Assembly (NCBI RefSeq): GCF_000686805.1
Contig: NZ_JMLP01000030.1
Coordinates: forward strand, 1-39,268
Length of the DNA: 39,268 nt
Direction of reading: 5' to 3'
DNA from: Bacillus sp. UNC41MFS5
Lineage (GTDB): Bacteria; Bacillota; Bacilli; Bacillales_B; DSM-18226
Both the position numbers and the translations under genes were made by a program. Shown here one piece after another: positions 15,704-25,153 of this stretch. The stretch's first letter is position 1, and each line of letters opens with the position of its first letter. The notes under the pieces were generated by a model. The model saw nothing but the letters and a program-made list of their open reading frames with translations, searched no databases and was not told the origin of the DNA.

Positions 15704-15858
15704 TTTCTCTTTTAAATACACTTTTCCAACTTATAAGTTAATACATATTTTAACTGAAAGCAAAAGGCAACCCGTATGGTTGAGGGTGAATCTGAGTACC
15801 CTATGAGGAGTGATTGGAAAAATTCAATTCACAAGGTTATATAAAATATTGTGAGATT

Positions 15859-15887
15859 TTGACATACCGTGTGGTATGCTGATATCG
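15859..15887 (+). promoter_or_regulatory. Promoter with inverted-repeat operator before CurA/YfmJ-type gene
   Basis: TTGACA at 15859-15864 is followed by a perfect 6-bp inverted repeat CATACC-GTGT-GGTATG (15863-15878) filling the spacer and a weak -10 (GATATC/ATATCG near 15881-15887). This is typical of a TetR/MarR-repressed promoter. No regulator gene is adjacent. Confidence 0.65.
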
Positions 15888-15945
15888 ATCTATGTATCGA
15901 TGCTGCACTAAAAAAGTGGGTAAAGAACCCAGAAAGAGGTGGAAA

Positions 15946-16965
15946 ATGAGTTTAGCACGCCCAGCCTATAAGAAACGAATTGTGCTGGCATCCAGACCGG
16001 AAGAGACGGCTAACGCAGAGAACTTCCGGATGGAAGAAGTAGAAATTCCTGGGCTTCAAAATGAGCAAGTGCTTGTCCAAAGTCTATACATTTCGGTTGA
16101 TCCATTCATGCGCGAACGAATGAATGCCGGAAAATCGTACTCAGCTCCATATCCAATCGATGGTGTTATTCTCGGGGGGGTTATAGGTCGAGTAATTGAG
16201 ACTGCATCACCAGTGTTCGATGTTGGTGATATCGTACTCGGCGGTTATGGATGGCAAACATATGAAGTCGTGAGCGCTGACAGTTTGCGCAAAATCGATC
16301 CAAGTATCGCACCTATTACAACGTATCTCGGTGTTCTAGGGATGCCAGGACAAGCTGCCTACTTTGGACTGCTTGACATTGGCAAACCCAAAGAGGGGGA
16401 GACCGTGGTCGTATCTGGTGCAGCGGGTGCCGTAGGTACGGTAGTTGGACAAATTGCAAATATCAAGGGAGCTAGCTCTGTAGGGATTGCTGGTTCGGAT
16501 GATAAGTGTGAGTATCTAACAAAGGAACTTGGATTCACGGCCGCAATCAATTATAGGGAGCCGGATTTTGAGAAACAGATTGAGGATGCATGCCCAAACG
16601 GTGTTGATGTCTATTTCGACAATGTTGGTGGTACGGTATCCGACACGATTATGAAACTTATTAATCACGGAGCCAGAATTCCGATTTGTGGTCAAATCGC
16701 AACGTATAATGGAGCTAAGACTGATATTGGTCCACGTGTGCAAATTAAACTTTTGACTACTAGCTCATTGATGCAGGGATTTGTCTTCAGTAACTATGCA
16801 TCACGTTTTGCAGAAGGTGCCGAGATTATGGCTAAATGGATTTCAGCCGGAAAAATCAAATATCAAGAGACGATTGTTGAGGGGTTTGAAAATACAGTAT
16901 CTGCTTTTTTCCAGTTATTCACTGGTGGAAATACAGGTAAGTTATTGGTAAAGGTATCTGAATAA
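15946..16965 (+). CDS. NADP-dependent oxidoreductase, CurA/YfmJ (LTB4 12-hydroxydehydrogenase) family
   Basis: This is a 339-residue zinc-free medium-chain dehydrogenase/reductase that reduces the double bond of alpha,beta-unsaturated aldehydes and ketones with NADPH. Seen in order: S-V-D-P-F-M-R-E-R-M in the N-terminal catalytic domain, G-V-L-G-M-P-G-Q-A-A-Y-F-G-L-L, the Rossmann motif V-S-G-A-A-G-A-V-G-T-V-V-G-Q, F-D-N-V-G-G, and R-I-P-I-C-G-Q-I-A-T-Y-N. ATG 15946 follows AGAGGTGG; an in-frame ATG 54 bp earlier lies too near the promoter. It is a single-gene unit with its own promoter and a terminator at 17116-17152. It functionally parallels the OYE enzymes nearby. Confidence 0.92.
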   Translation: MSLARPAYKKRIVLASRPEETANAENFRMEEVEIPGLQNEQVLVQSLYISVDPFMRERMNAGKSYSAPYPIDGVILGGVIGRVIETASPVFDVGDIVLGGYGWQTYEVVSADSLRKIDPSIAPITTYLGVLGMPGQAAYFGLLDIGKPKEGETVVVSGAAGAVGTVVGQIANIKGASSVGIAGSDDKCEYLTKELGFTAAINYREPDFEKQIEDACPNGVDVYFDNVGGTVSDTIMKLINHGARIPICGQIATYNGAKTDIGPRVQIKLLTTSSLMQGFVFSNYASRFAEGAEIMAKWISAGKIKYQETIVEGFENTVSAFFQLFTGGNTGKLLVKVSE

Positions 16966-17115
16966 GAGGGTTAATGCAAACGTGCATCTTTAGGCAGTTG
17001 TTCCCGATCCGATGAAAAATCTTCACGCGAAGTAAGTTCGGGAACACCGCAGTAATGATCACTTTTGGACGAAAGGTACCTTTTTTTTGGTCTTACCCCT
17101 GTCAAATATCGCAAT

Positions 17116-17152
17116 AAAAAGGAGCTTCGACGTGATGCGAAGCTCCCTTTTT
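17116..17152 (+). terminator. Rho-independent terminator after CurA/YfmJ-type gene
   Basis: Arms GGAGCTTCG and CGAAGCTCC (9 bp) with an 8-base loop, flanked by AAAAA and TTTTT, 155 bp after the stop codon. It can work on both strands. Confidence 0.85.
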
Positions 17153-17163
17153 GCATATGATAC

Positions 17164-17406
17164 TTACCACTTTTTATTTTTAATCACTTTTCTTGTACCT
17201 ATTAATAAACGTATTAATATATAGATTAATACAACGACTCGATCGTGGTTTATTATTATCTCTTTTCCATTAGAATAAATATATTTAACATAAAAAAAAT
17301 GTTGAGTATAATCTAAATACTGATCGTAGTGATTGTTTAATTCGTAAATCTTATTAACGTCAGTATACCAAACAGCAATAAAATAACTTACAACAAAACA
17401 ATACAT
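17164..17406 (-). CDS. Possible small hypothetical protein
   Basis: An 80-codon frame with a hydrophobic C-terminal stretch (V-V-V-L-I-Y-I-L-I-R-L-L-I-G) and an aromatic-rich N-terminus. There is no clear ribosome site before the ATG, no family resemblance that I recognise, and the DNA is very A/T-rich, in which open frames arise by chance. I list it only because nothing else explains 17157-17686, which is otherwise empty. Confidence 0.15.
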   Translation of the reverse strand: MYCFVVSYFIAVWYTDVNKIYELNNHYDQYLDYTQHFFYVKYIYSNGKEIIINHDRVVVLIYILIRLLIGTRKVIKNKKW

Positions 17407-17686
17407 TTAATAATACTATTTCTTTTATTCAACTTTTACTATCTCTTTAATCATATCAATAAATTTTATCAGAAAATTACTTCTATTCTTCCAGGCAAAC
17501 ATTCCCATTTATTTTAGCGAACTTATTCAACTCCCTCAGTTTGATACGATTATCTCTCGAATGCTCACTTATTCGCAGGATTTCATAACCCTTTTAATTG
17601 GATTTTCGGATAAATGAAATGAGTCCAGATCATTTTGGCTTCGTGAAGGCATAGTTAAATAAAGGAGTCAGCTGCCACTCCATATT

Positions 17687-18764
17687 TTAGTAGAGGAATC
17701 GCCATAGCCGAGATCTTCCACGCTTTGAAATGACAATCTGACCTTTCCATTTTCCTGAACTTGCTTCAGCTAGATGCAATCCTGCATGGCGTAATAGAGA
17801 GTTTCCGTGAGAGAATCCGCTTAGGTCTCCTGACTCACCTAGTATCCCAGCTAATGAAATTTCACTTATTCCCTTAATCATAAGTAGTTTTTTCGCGAAT
17901 GGTATTTTGTTGAGGACATCTTTAACTTGTTGTTCAACTCTTTCGAGTTGTTTTGCAGCGAGGTCATATTCCTCTAATAATTGTTCTAAATGGAATTTAT
18001 AAGCATCAAGTGCTTGTCCGGTTCCAATAGAAGATTTTGCTAGATTGATGAGTAATTGAGCCTTCTTGGGTCCTGGTTGTCGTTTCATTTAAAGACTTCC
18101 AACCCCTCATGACATCTAGTGGCTTCATTAAAGATATTTCAGCTGGAGTTGGAAACAAACGAAGGGTTGCTATGGCCCCTTTGCACGAAACATCGTTAAA
18201 CACTTGCCGCAGCTCTGGAAAGACAACATCTACCCATCGATTTATTTGATTAATAGACATGACGAGACGGTTTACAACCACATCACGATTAGACATTAGA
18301 ACTCTAAGTTTCTCAAATGATTCTGATGATGGGCGAATGAAGGAATAGTAGCCGTTTTTGACCATATCCGTGATAACGAGCGCATCCTTTTTATCACTCT
18401 TAGATTGGGTATTATCACGATTCTCTTTATTCCTTTTTACTAAGTGGGGATTGACTGTTACTACCTCAATGTTTTGGTTATATAACCATTTGAATAGGTA
18501 AATCCAATAATGGCCTGTAGGCTCCATACCAACTATTGTTGAATCTAATTTTTTTAGTTTTTGTAAGTTTTGAATCCAACTTACTAGTTTTACGAACCCC
18601 TCTTCATTATTTTCAAATGAAAGAGGATCTCCAACTACAATTCCACGGAAGTTAACAGCTCGAGCAACGTGTAGTTGTTGAGCGATATCCACACCAACAA
18701 TTAGATGTGTATCGGAAATTCTTTCTATTAGTTGATTTTGTTTGTCTTGCATTTTAAAATTCAT
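17687..18764 (-). mobile_element. IS110-family transposase, frameshifted and 3'-truncated relic
   Basis: The N-terminal 230 or so residues carry the DEDD RuvC-like pattern of IS110 transposases: V-G-V-D-I-A near the start, G-M-E-P-T-G-H-Y-W, and K-S-D-K-K-D-A-L. The second frame (from about 18088 down) carries the Transposase_20 region with M-I-K-G-I-S-E-I-S-L-A-G-I-L-G-E and L-L-R-H-A-G-L. The frames join if one A is removed from the run at 18088-18090. The protein ends at a stop after R-F-L-Y, where the family normally has about 100 further residues, so it is dead twice over. IS110 elements lack long inverted repeats, and I cannot define the element ends. The upstream sequence to about 18840 probably belongs to it. 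Confidence 0.85.
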
Positions 18765-18959
18765 AGTAGGGCTTCCTCCTTAAGACCCTGAGTTTAGATT
18801 GGTCTCTATACTCGTATCTTACTGAGGGGCTTTATTTTTTTCAAACCTGATATTTAACGATCTACAGGAATGCTATACTGCTTCTGTTGAGTAAGCTTAG
18901 GTAATTTTTATGATTTAATATCAAAATGTTAGTGAAATTGACTGATCATTTGACACGTT

Positions 18960-19030
18960 AATTGACAACTATTTTTTAGAGTACAACAACATTGTCCTAT
19001 AAAATAATTACATCCTTTAGGTTGTCAATT
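18960..19030. repeat. 71-bp segment bounded by 10-bp inverted repeats
   Basis: AATTGACAAC at 18960-18969 and GTTGTCAATT at 19021-19030 are perfect inverted repeats around A/T-rich DNA. It could be a miniature element or chance in this composition. It lies within the 660-bp gene-free stretch between the IS110 relic and the protease, which also holds dispersed repeat copy B. Confidence 0.4.
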
Positions 19031-19053
19031 CACTATAAAAAGTTAAAAAAGCC

Positions 19054-19163
19054 TTTATATAAAAAGAAAAATGGCATAGTCAGTTCTTATGCCATTTCAT
19101 GTGTCAATTTATCGTTTTGCACCCCCAAACGGAACCCTTTAATAGAAAAAGGATAGGTTTTTT
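19054..19163 (-). repeat. Dispersed non-coding repeat, copy B (inverted relative to copy A)
   Basis: The reverse complement aligns along its length with 12464-12582, including AAAGGGTTCCGTTT and an internal hairpin (AAATGGCATA / TATGCCATTT at 19069-19097). The two copies bracket a 6.5-kb segment that holds the quinone reductase, Dabb, arsR-OYE copy 2, CurA/YfmJ and IS110 relic. Confidence 0.7.
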
Positions 19164-19425
19164 TTGTATATTTTCTGCCGTTATTCTATTTCCCTTCTTC
19201 CAACCTTCTATAGGATCAAATAAATCCAAAATTGATTCAATCCCTCCTTCTACTCTTTATCGATAACTGAAATGAATCATTATCATAACAAGGATGTCAT
19301 TTACCAAAAAAAAATATCGCCATATAATAACCTTAGCATTTAGAATAGTCTTAATTTTACCAATGTTAATAACAGTTTAATTTTACTATCCTTAAATGCA
19401 ATACATATTAGAGGTGATACATTAG

Positions 19426-22400
19426 ATGAAAAAAAGAAATCAGTGGTTTAATGGGAGGACAGCAACTTGGCTTTTCACTTCAACCCTAGTATTCTCCAGT
19501 GCTAAATTTCCTTTTGTAGCTCCAACCGGTTTAGCACAGGGAATCACTGCCAATGAAGCAATGACACGGGTTATTGTCGAAATGGACGGCGCACCTGTGA
19601 TTCGAGCCCTGCCGAAGTCAGAAATGATAGGAGCCGCTTCCAAATCAACGGTAAATAAGTTGAAAGAACAAACCGAGAGCTTGAAACAGGTACACGGCAA
19701 AATGTTACAAGCATTAAATGAAAAAAGGATTCCATTCAACAAGTCTCATGAGTATACGTTTACCCTTAACGGGATGGCATTACAAATTCCCAAAAACAAA
19801 GTGGATGAACTGCGTTCCCTTCCAGGCGTAAAAGCGGTTTATCCGGATCAGGAATATCACGCAGACTTAGCCAACAGCGTTCCTTTGATTGGTGCTCCTG
19901 ACGTTTGGTCCAAGCACGACCAAGAAAATCAAGGAGTTACAGGAAAGGGAGTGACGGTCGCGGTGATTGACACTGGTGTGGACTATGATCACCCGGACCT
20001 AGGAGTGGGATTCGGGCCAGGACATAAAGTTGTCGGAGGATATGATTTTGTTAATCATGATAACGATCCGATCGACGACCAAGGCCATGGCACCCATGTC
20101 GCTGGAATCATTGCGGCGCATGGAAATGTGACCGGCGTGGCACCTGATGCCTCGATAACAGCCTATAAAGTCCTAAACGAAAATGGAATAGGAGATGAAT
20201 CCGATATCATTGCCGGAATAGAAGCTTCTATTTCGCCAGACAATCCATTCCCGGCAGATGTCATTAATATGAGTCTAAGTGGTCCCGGCGATGGCAGTGA
20301 TCCCCTCTCCAAAGTCGCCCAAAATGCAGTTGATGCCGGTGTAGTTGTTGTAGCCGCAGCCGGGAATTCAGGTCCAGCATATGGAACGATTGGTGCTCCT
20401 GCTATTGCAGAGGGAGTACTTGCTGTTGGTGCTAGTGCAAGCGGTATCAAAGTGCCTGCCGCGAAAATGGTTGCCCCGCTTGAAGAGGATTTGTCCGTTA
20501 CCCGCCTTGGATTTACAGCAAATCCTCCTGAAGGAGCCACCACCCGCGAGCTGGTAGACGTTGGAGAAGGAGGAGTGGAAAACTACGAAGGATTAGATGT
20601 AAAAGGAAAGATTGTTCTAATTCAATTGCCTTTATTGGCAGATTCACAGCAATACTATACAGCGGGGATTACAGCTCAAGAAAAAGGGGCCGACGCTGCG
20701 CTCTTTTTCGAGCCTCTCGAAAATGGTCCTGTTTTTAAAATAGGAGAAACGATTCCATCTCAATATACATCCAACTTACCTGGAGAGTTACAAGCACAAC
20801 ATGAATTCCTGACAGGTTCATCCATGGACGGCCGGTTGGAATCGTTGATCGCGATGAGAATTGACGAAACAAAAGCTGGGAAATTAAAGTCCACCTTGGC
20901 CAAGGGACCTGTTAAAATCACGATTACAGGAAAAGACGTAACGGATCAAATAGCTAACTTTAGTTCACGTGGTAATTCCGACTTTCGAGCAAAGCCTGAC
21001 TTAGTCGCTCCAGGTGTTGAAATCAATTCGACGTACATCAAGAAACAAGATGATGATTCCGGTTACACAAGATTGAGCGGGACAAGCATGGCAGCCCCTC
21101 ATGTGGCGGGAGCAGCTGCCCTCCTGAAACAACTCAAGCCGTCATGGAAAGCCAGCGAGATTTCCAGCGCTTTAAAAGAAACCGCGAAACCGCTGGCATC
21201 CTATGATGTGCTTACACAAGGGGCTGGAAGATTGGATATTAAGGCTGCGGCGGAAACCGATGTGGTCGCCTCTCCTAATGGATTAAATTTGGGAATAGCT
21301 GATATAAAAGATTCTGAGATTCATAGAAGCGCTTCCTTATCTTTGAACAATCACGGAGAAAAGCCAGTTGATATGGATTTCACAGTAAAAGACGATACTA
21401 AATCCGGGGCAACCGTTACAGTGAATCCTTCCCATATTCATATAGAACCAGGTCAACAGGTCAATGTTGATGTGAACATCAACATGAATCGGCCGGATCA
21501 GGATACGGTTATTTCCGGATGGATAGAAGGAAAAATCCAATCCGCAAACGAATCGCAGCATTTGCGGGAGCCATACCAGTTGACTGTACGGCATCTCCAA
21601 ATTACTGCATCTCCCGATCCAGTAGCATCCACAGTAAGTCAGACGGAAGCCTTCATTTATAGTCCGGTTGATTTGTCACAAGCTCCAAAAGTGACAGTAC
21701 GAACTCCAAGCGGAAAAACAAATGAAGTGACTTCTGTCTTAGATCATAATCGTTGGTGGCGGGTGCCCATTCAGACAAGCGAAGTGGGAATATATCGGAT
21801 TGATGCAAGTTCCAAAGTCAAAAATTCCTCTACTGAGGAAGCTACCATAATAGGTTCTAGTTTTCTGGAAAAATTACCAGCCCTTAAGGAAAACGCTTCA
21901 CCCTGGAAAGCTGTTGGGCCTTACTCTAATACAGGCCTGATGAATTTTGACCTGAAAAATCCTAAGGGCATGACGGTATTACCTGCAGGCGCATTAACAA
22001 TACAGACGACTCCTTCAATTTTCCGAACGGATGATGGGGCAGAAACTTGGCATCAGTTTGGAAATTTTCCAGTGGCTGGAGGAACACCAATGGCTCTAGT
22101 GGTTGATCCCACTAATGAAAAAAATATATATGTGCCTATTAATGGGTCCTATTTTGATCCAACTTATCAAGGTAAGATATTAGCCAGCAAAGACGGTGGA
22201 AAAACATGGAACACTCTACCTTTTCCAAATCTAGAGGTTTCTGACTTACAAATTGATGAAAGTGGGCAAAAACTCGTTGCTATTACGAGGAACGAAGTCT
22301 ATGTCAGCTTGGACAGAGGAATGAACTGGGAGAAGCTGTCTGGATGGTGGCCATATCTTACTGACGCACATCTTTTGAATAACGACCTTTACCTTTCAAC

Positions 22401-23817
22401 AGGCTACAAAGGTTTATACGTTTTGAAAGATGTATTCTCTGGTTCGCCTACATCTGAGAAATTGTTTCAGCCGCCTTTTAGTAGTACAAAGGATGTAGTA
22501 GGCAATCAAGATATACTAATTGCCAGTACATTTGGTGGCGGATTGTACGCTTCCTATAACAAAGGTAAAGATTGGAAAGAACTTACTCACTCTCAAATAC
22601 CATTTAATAATGTATCTCACTTAGAGATTCTGGATGGAGATATTTATGTAGGGACTGGCTATGATGGAATATTGGTGAGTCACGATAACGGAACAACATG
22701 GGAAACTTGGAAAAAACCGCTTCCTGGGTATAACTCCTATGAACTCGATTTCGCCTTAGGACCAAAATCTTCTCCTAAAGCGATGCGCCCAGTTTATGTT
22801 TCTTCTACTCAGGCAGGGATATATGGAACACAGGATAAAGGTGAAACATATAAACGGATCGGTATTCCTGGAGCAACGGTTTATGGCCTGGCTATTTCCC
22901 GAAACTCCAAAGGATACCAGTTACTTGCCGGGACTGAATCAGGAACGTACCGGAAAGTGTTACCAGTTCAAAACAAGGTTGATTCCGCAACATTCGAGTG
23001 GGGAGCGGCTGAAGGCGAAGGAAGAGATGGAGAACAAGTGTATCATATTGCAACGTCCCCAACAGAACCAAATGTCTCTTACAAGATACGCTATAGTGGT
23101 TGGACTGGGGTTAGTCAAGTATACCGAAGCAAAGATGGTGGGGAAAACTGGGATTTGAAATTTGAAAATGGAGGATTCGCCCTTGCCATGCAGATTCACC
23201 CAGCCAACTCAAATCAAATCATGATCACATATTCAAACGTAAATGAGTATGGTGTGTTAATTAGCCAAGATGGTGGAGAGAATTGGAAAAAGCTTAAGCA
23301 AGAACACAAGTTTATAGCTTTAGCCGGTGATCCTAAAGATCCTAACCGGATTTGGGCAGGCGGAAATGACGGGCTATTCCTGTCCAAAGACATGGGACAA
23401 TCATTCCAAAAAATTCAAAACGTTCCTGTAAGCAGGATTGCGATCGACTCACACAATCCGGACCATTTAGTGGTCGGAGGAAACCATTTGTATGTCAGCA
23501 CAGATGGCGGGAAAACATTAGAAACAGCAAAGGGTGCTGATGAGCTCGAAATATATGTCAATGATATCATCGTTTCCCCTAGTAACCCTAAAGTCGTCTA
23601 TGCAGCCACTGGTTCCTTTAATAAAAAGGATCTCCGTAAGCAAGGTCGCGGTGTGTTAATGAGTGAGGACGGCGGGGAAACATGGACTAATGTATCCGAG
23701 GGCCTCGATAACAGAAATGCGACTGCCCTTGAACTATCACCAGACGAAGAATATTTGTTTGTCGGCACACAGGGCGGCAGTGTCCATCGTTTAAAATTAC
23801 CTAATAATCAACGTTAA
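19426..23817 (+). CDS. Secreted S8 subtilase (Vpr-like) with C-terminal Asp-box propeller region
   Basis: This is a 1463-residue extracellular serine protease. An atypical long signal sequence (about 1-38) is followed by an inhibitor I9 propeptide (about 45-150) and the peptidase S8 domain. The catalytic triad is Asp182 (V-I-D-T-G), His221 (H-G-T-H-V-A-G) and Ser554 (G-T-S-M-A-A-P), with oxyanion Asn314 (A-A-G-N-S-G-P). A protease-associated insert lies at about 370-500, as in Vpr. Fn3-like and beta-sandwich regions follow (about 610-830). From about 870 to the end are roughly eleven BNR/Asp-box motifs such as S-K-D-G-G-K-T-W and S-E-D-G-G-E-T-W, as in sialidase/VPS10 propellers. ATG follows AGAGGTGA. 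It is a single-gene unit ending in a strong terminator. The propeller may bind glycans or protein substrates, but that is inferred. Hpr-type regulators repress such proteases in Bacillus. Confidence 0.93.
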   Translation: MKKRNQWFNGRTATWLFTSTLVFSSAKFPFVAPTGLAQGITANEAMTRVIVEMDGAPVIRALPKSEMIGAASKSTVNKLKEQTESLKQVHGKMLQALNEKRIPFNKSHEYTFTLNGMALQIPKNKVDELRSLPGVKAVYPDQEYHADLANSVPLIGAPDVWSKHDQENQGVTGKGVTVAVIDTGVDYDHPDLGVGFGPGHKVVGGYDFVNHDNDPIDDQGHGTHVAGIIAAHGNVTGVAPDASITAYKVLNENGIGDESDIIAGIEASISPDNPFPADVINMSLSGPGDGSDPLSKVAQNAVDAGVVVVAAAGNSGPAYGTIGAPAIAEGVLAVGASASGIKVPAAKMVAPLEEDLSVTRLGFTANPPEGATTRELVDVGEGGVENYEGLDVKGKIVLIQLPLLADSQQYYTAGITAQEKGADAALFFEPLENGPVFKIGETIPSQYTSNLPGELQAQHEFLTGSSMDGRLESLIAMRIDETKAGKLKSTLAKGPVKITITGKDVTDQIANFSSRGNSDFRAKPDLVAPGVEINSTYIKKQDDDSGYTRLSGTSMAAPHVAGAAALLKQLKPSWKASEISSALKETAKPLASYDVLTQGAGRLDIKAAAETDVVASPNGLNLGIADIKDSEIHRSASLSLNNHGEKPVDMDFTVKDDTKSGATVTVNPSHIHIEPGQQVNVDVNINMNRPDQDTVISGWIEGKIQSANESQHLREPYQLTVRHLQITASPDPVASTVSQTEAFIYSPVDLSQAPKVTVRTPSGKTNEVTSVLDHNRWWRVPIQTSEVGIYRIDASSKVKNSSTEEATIIGSSFLEKLPALKENASPWKAVGPYSNTGLMNFDLKNPKGMTVLPAGALTIQTTPSIFRTDDGAETWHQFGNFPVAGGTPMALVVDPTNEKNIYVPINGSYFDPTYQGKILASKDGGKTWNTLPFPNLEVSDLQIDESGQKLVAITRNEVYVSLDRGMNWEKLSGWWPYLTDAHLLNNDLYLSTGYKGLYVLKDVFSGSPTSEKLFQPPFSSTKDVVGNQDILIASTFGGGLYASYNKGKDWKELTHSQIPFNNVSHLEILDGDIYVGTGYDGILVSHDNGTTWETWKKPLPGYNSYELDFALGPKSSPKAMRPVYVSSTQAGIYGTQDKGETYKRIGIPGATVYGLAISRNSKGYQLLAGTESGTYRKVLPVQNKVDSATFEWGAAEGEGRDGEQVYHIATSPTEPNVSYKIRYSGWTGVSQVYRSKDGGENWDLKFENGGFALAMQIHPANSNQIMITYSNVNEYGVLISQDGGENWKKLKQEHKFIALAGDPKDPNRIWAGGNDGLFLSKDMGQSFQKIQNVPVSRIAIDSHNPDHLVVGGNHLYVSTDGGKTLETAKGADELEIYVNDIIVSPSNPKVVYAATGSFNKKDLRKQGRGVLMSEDGGETWTNVSEGLDNRNATALELSPDEEYLFVGTQGGSVHRLKLPNNQR

Positions 23818-23850
23818 AGATTATCACTTTGACCAAAATCTACTCTACTC

Positions 23851-23889
23851 CCTTCCCCATTCCGCTTGATGGAATGGGGAAGGTTTTTT
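23851..23889 (+). terminator. Rho-independent terminator after subtilase gene
   Basis: Perfect 13-bp arms CCTTCCCCATTCC and GGAATGGGGAAGG with a 7-base loop are followed by six T. It is the strongest terminator in the window and lies between the convergent protease and LysR genes. Confidence 0.95.
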
Positions 23890-23905
23890 AAAAAGGGAAA
23901 ATTCT

Positions 23906-24832
23906 TCAGAAAGTAAGGAAAGTATTTTCAGGATACACTCTCTCATTCAGTTTTGTCTTTTCCACATAAGCAACCATCAAGTCTATAAAACTTCTTGCAG
24001 CAGATCCAATATACTTTTCTTTATGATGTACAATGGCGATTTCCTTACAAATAGCTGGGTTTTCTATTTTAATTACCTTTAGGGTTCCATCATTCTCCGA
24101 ATCGAGAAGTGTTCTGGGAAGAATGGTTGCTCCAATACCTGCTTTCACTAAACTCAATATAGATTTTACCTCAGTTAATTCGATGATTGGCTGAATGGCA
24201 AATCCCACAGAGGCAAAGGCAGCATCAATTAACTTCCGGCACGTGTGGTTTATTGGACATAATACAAGTGATAGGTCCCTTATCTCTTCCAACTCCACTA
24301 TATCCCTATCTGCCAATGGATGGTCATCTGAAACCGCCAAAAAATATTCTTCAATATATAAAAGGATATTCGTTAACTTTTCATTCTCTACAGGCATGAG
24401 TGTCAAAGCTATATCAATTTCATTTCTAAAAACCTTTTCTTCAATGTTATCTGACATAAAAATCTTTGTTTGCACATGGGGCCACTTGCGATGAAGTTCT
24501 AAGAAAACGACGGATGCAAGCTGACTTAACTCTTCCGACATTGCCCCAATGATTAGTTTTCCTTTTTTTACATTTTGAAGTTCTTCCATTTGTTCATAAA
24601 CACTATTTATATTGGAGAATATATTTCCAGATTGTTCTCGTAGAATTTCACCAGCTTCTGTGATGGCGATTTTTTTTCCTAAACGATCAAATAAACGGAC
24701 TCCTAATTTATCTTCAAGGGTTCTCATTTGACGGCTCAAAGCAGGTTGTGAAATTCCTAATTTTTCAGCAGCCCTTGTGAAATGTAATTCCTCACATATA
24801 GCCATAAAGTATTCCAATTCCCTTAATTCCAT
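23906..24832 (-). CDS. LysR-family transcriptional regulator
   Basis: This is a 308-residue LysR regulator. The N-terminal winged helix M-E-L-R-E-L-E-Y-F-M-A-I, H-F-T-R-A-A-E-K-L-G-I-S-Q-P-A-L-S-R-Q is followed by the linker helix and a periplasmic-binding-like effector domain (about 90-300). The effector domain has the pattern K-G-K-L-I-I-G-A and L-V-K-A-G-I-G-A-T-I-L-P, typical of the CynR/GltC-like group. ATG 24832 has AAGGGG six bases upstream. No divergent partner gene is present: upstream is an empty 320-bp stretch and then vanY on the same strand, so its target is not shown by context. The effector is unknown. Confidence 0.92.
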   Translation of the reverse strand: MELRELEYFMAICEELHFTRAAEKLGISQPALSRQMRTLEDKLGVRLFDRLGKKIAITEAGEILREQSGNIFSNINSVYEQMEELQNVKKGKLIIGAMSEELSQLASVVFLELHRKWPHVQTKIFMSDNIEEKVFRNEIDIALTLMPVENEKLTNILLYIEEYFLAVSDDHPLADRDIVELEEIRDLSLVLCPINHTCRKLIDAAFASVGFAIQPIIELTEVKSILSLVKAGIGATILPRTLLDSENDGTLKVIKIENPAICKEIAIVHHKEKYIGSAARSFIDLMVAYVEKTKLNERVYPENTFLTF

Positions 24833-24997
24833 AATTCCCCTTCTCTCTATCGCCTAGTTCAACGCCTTTTCGCATTTGGTAAAAATCAAAAAGCAAAAGG
24901 CAACGTTTTCAAATTATTGTCTTTATTTTCTTATTTAATTAGAGTACTTGGTTTATAACCTCAATGTTGTTATTATATTTCGCAAATGTAAGAAAAG

Positions 24998-25022
24998 CCT
25001 TCCTATCATTTTGATAGGAAGG
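24998..25022 (-). terminator. Rho-independent terminator after VanY-type gene
   Basis: Perfect 11-bp arms CCTTCCTATCA and TGATAGGAAGG with a 3-base loop are followed on the minus strand by CTTTTCTT. It sits in the otherwise empty 24833-25153 gap. Confidence 0.8.
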
Positions 25023-25153
25023 TATTTTCTTGTCTCAATTATTTGCCTGCAACAGTGTTGAACATTTCTTTTGAGTATTAGACCTAAACCATATTCACCG
25101 CCGTGTTCCTTATGAATGGATAGTACTTAATCCAACTGCCGCTAATTTAATAT

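Noticed and set aside
16971..17156. 61-codon minus-strand frame after the CurA/YfmJ gene
   Set aside because: It overlaps the terminator hairpin and lacks a plausible ribosome site; the protein is low in recognisable structure.
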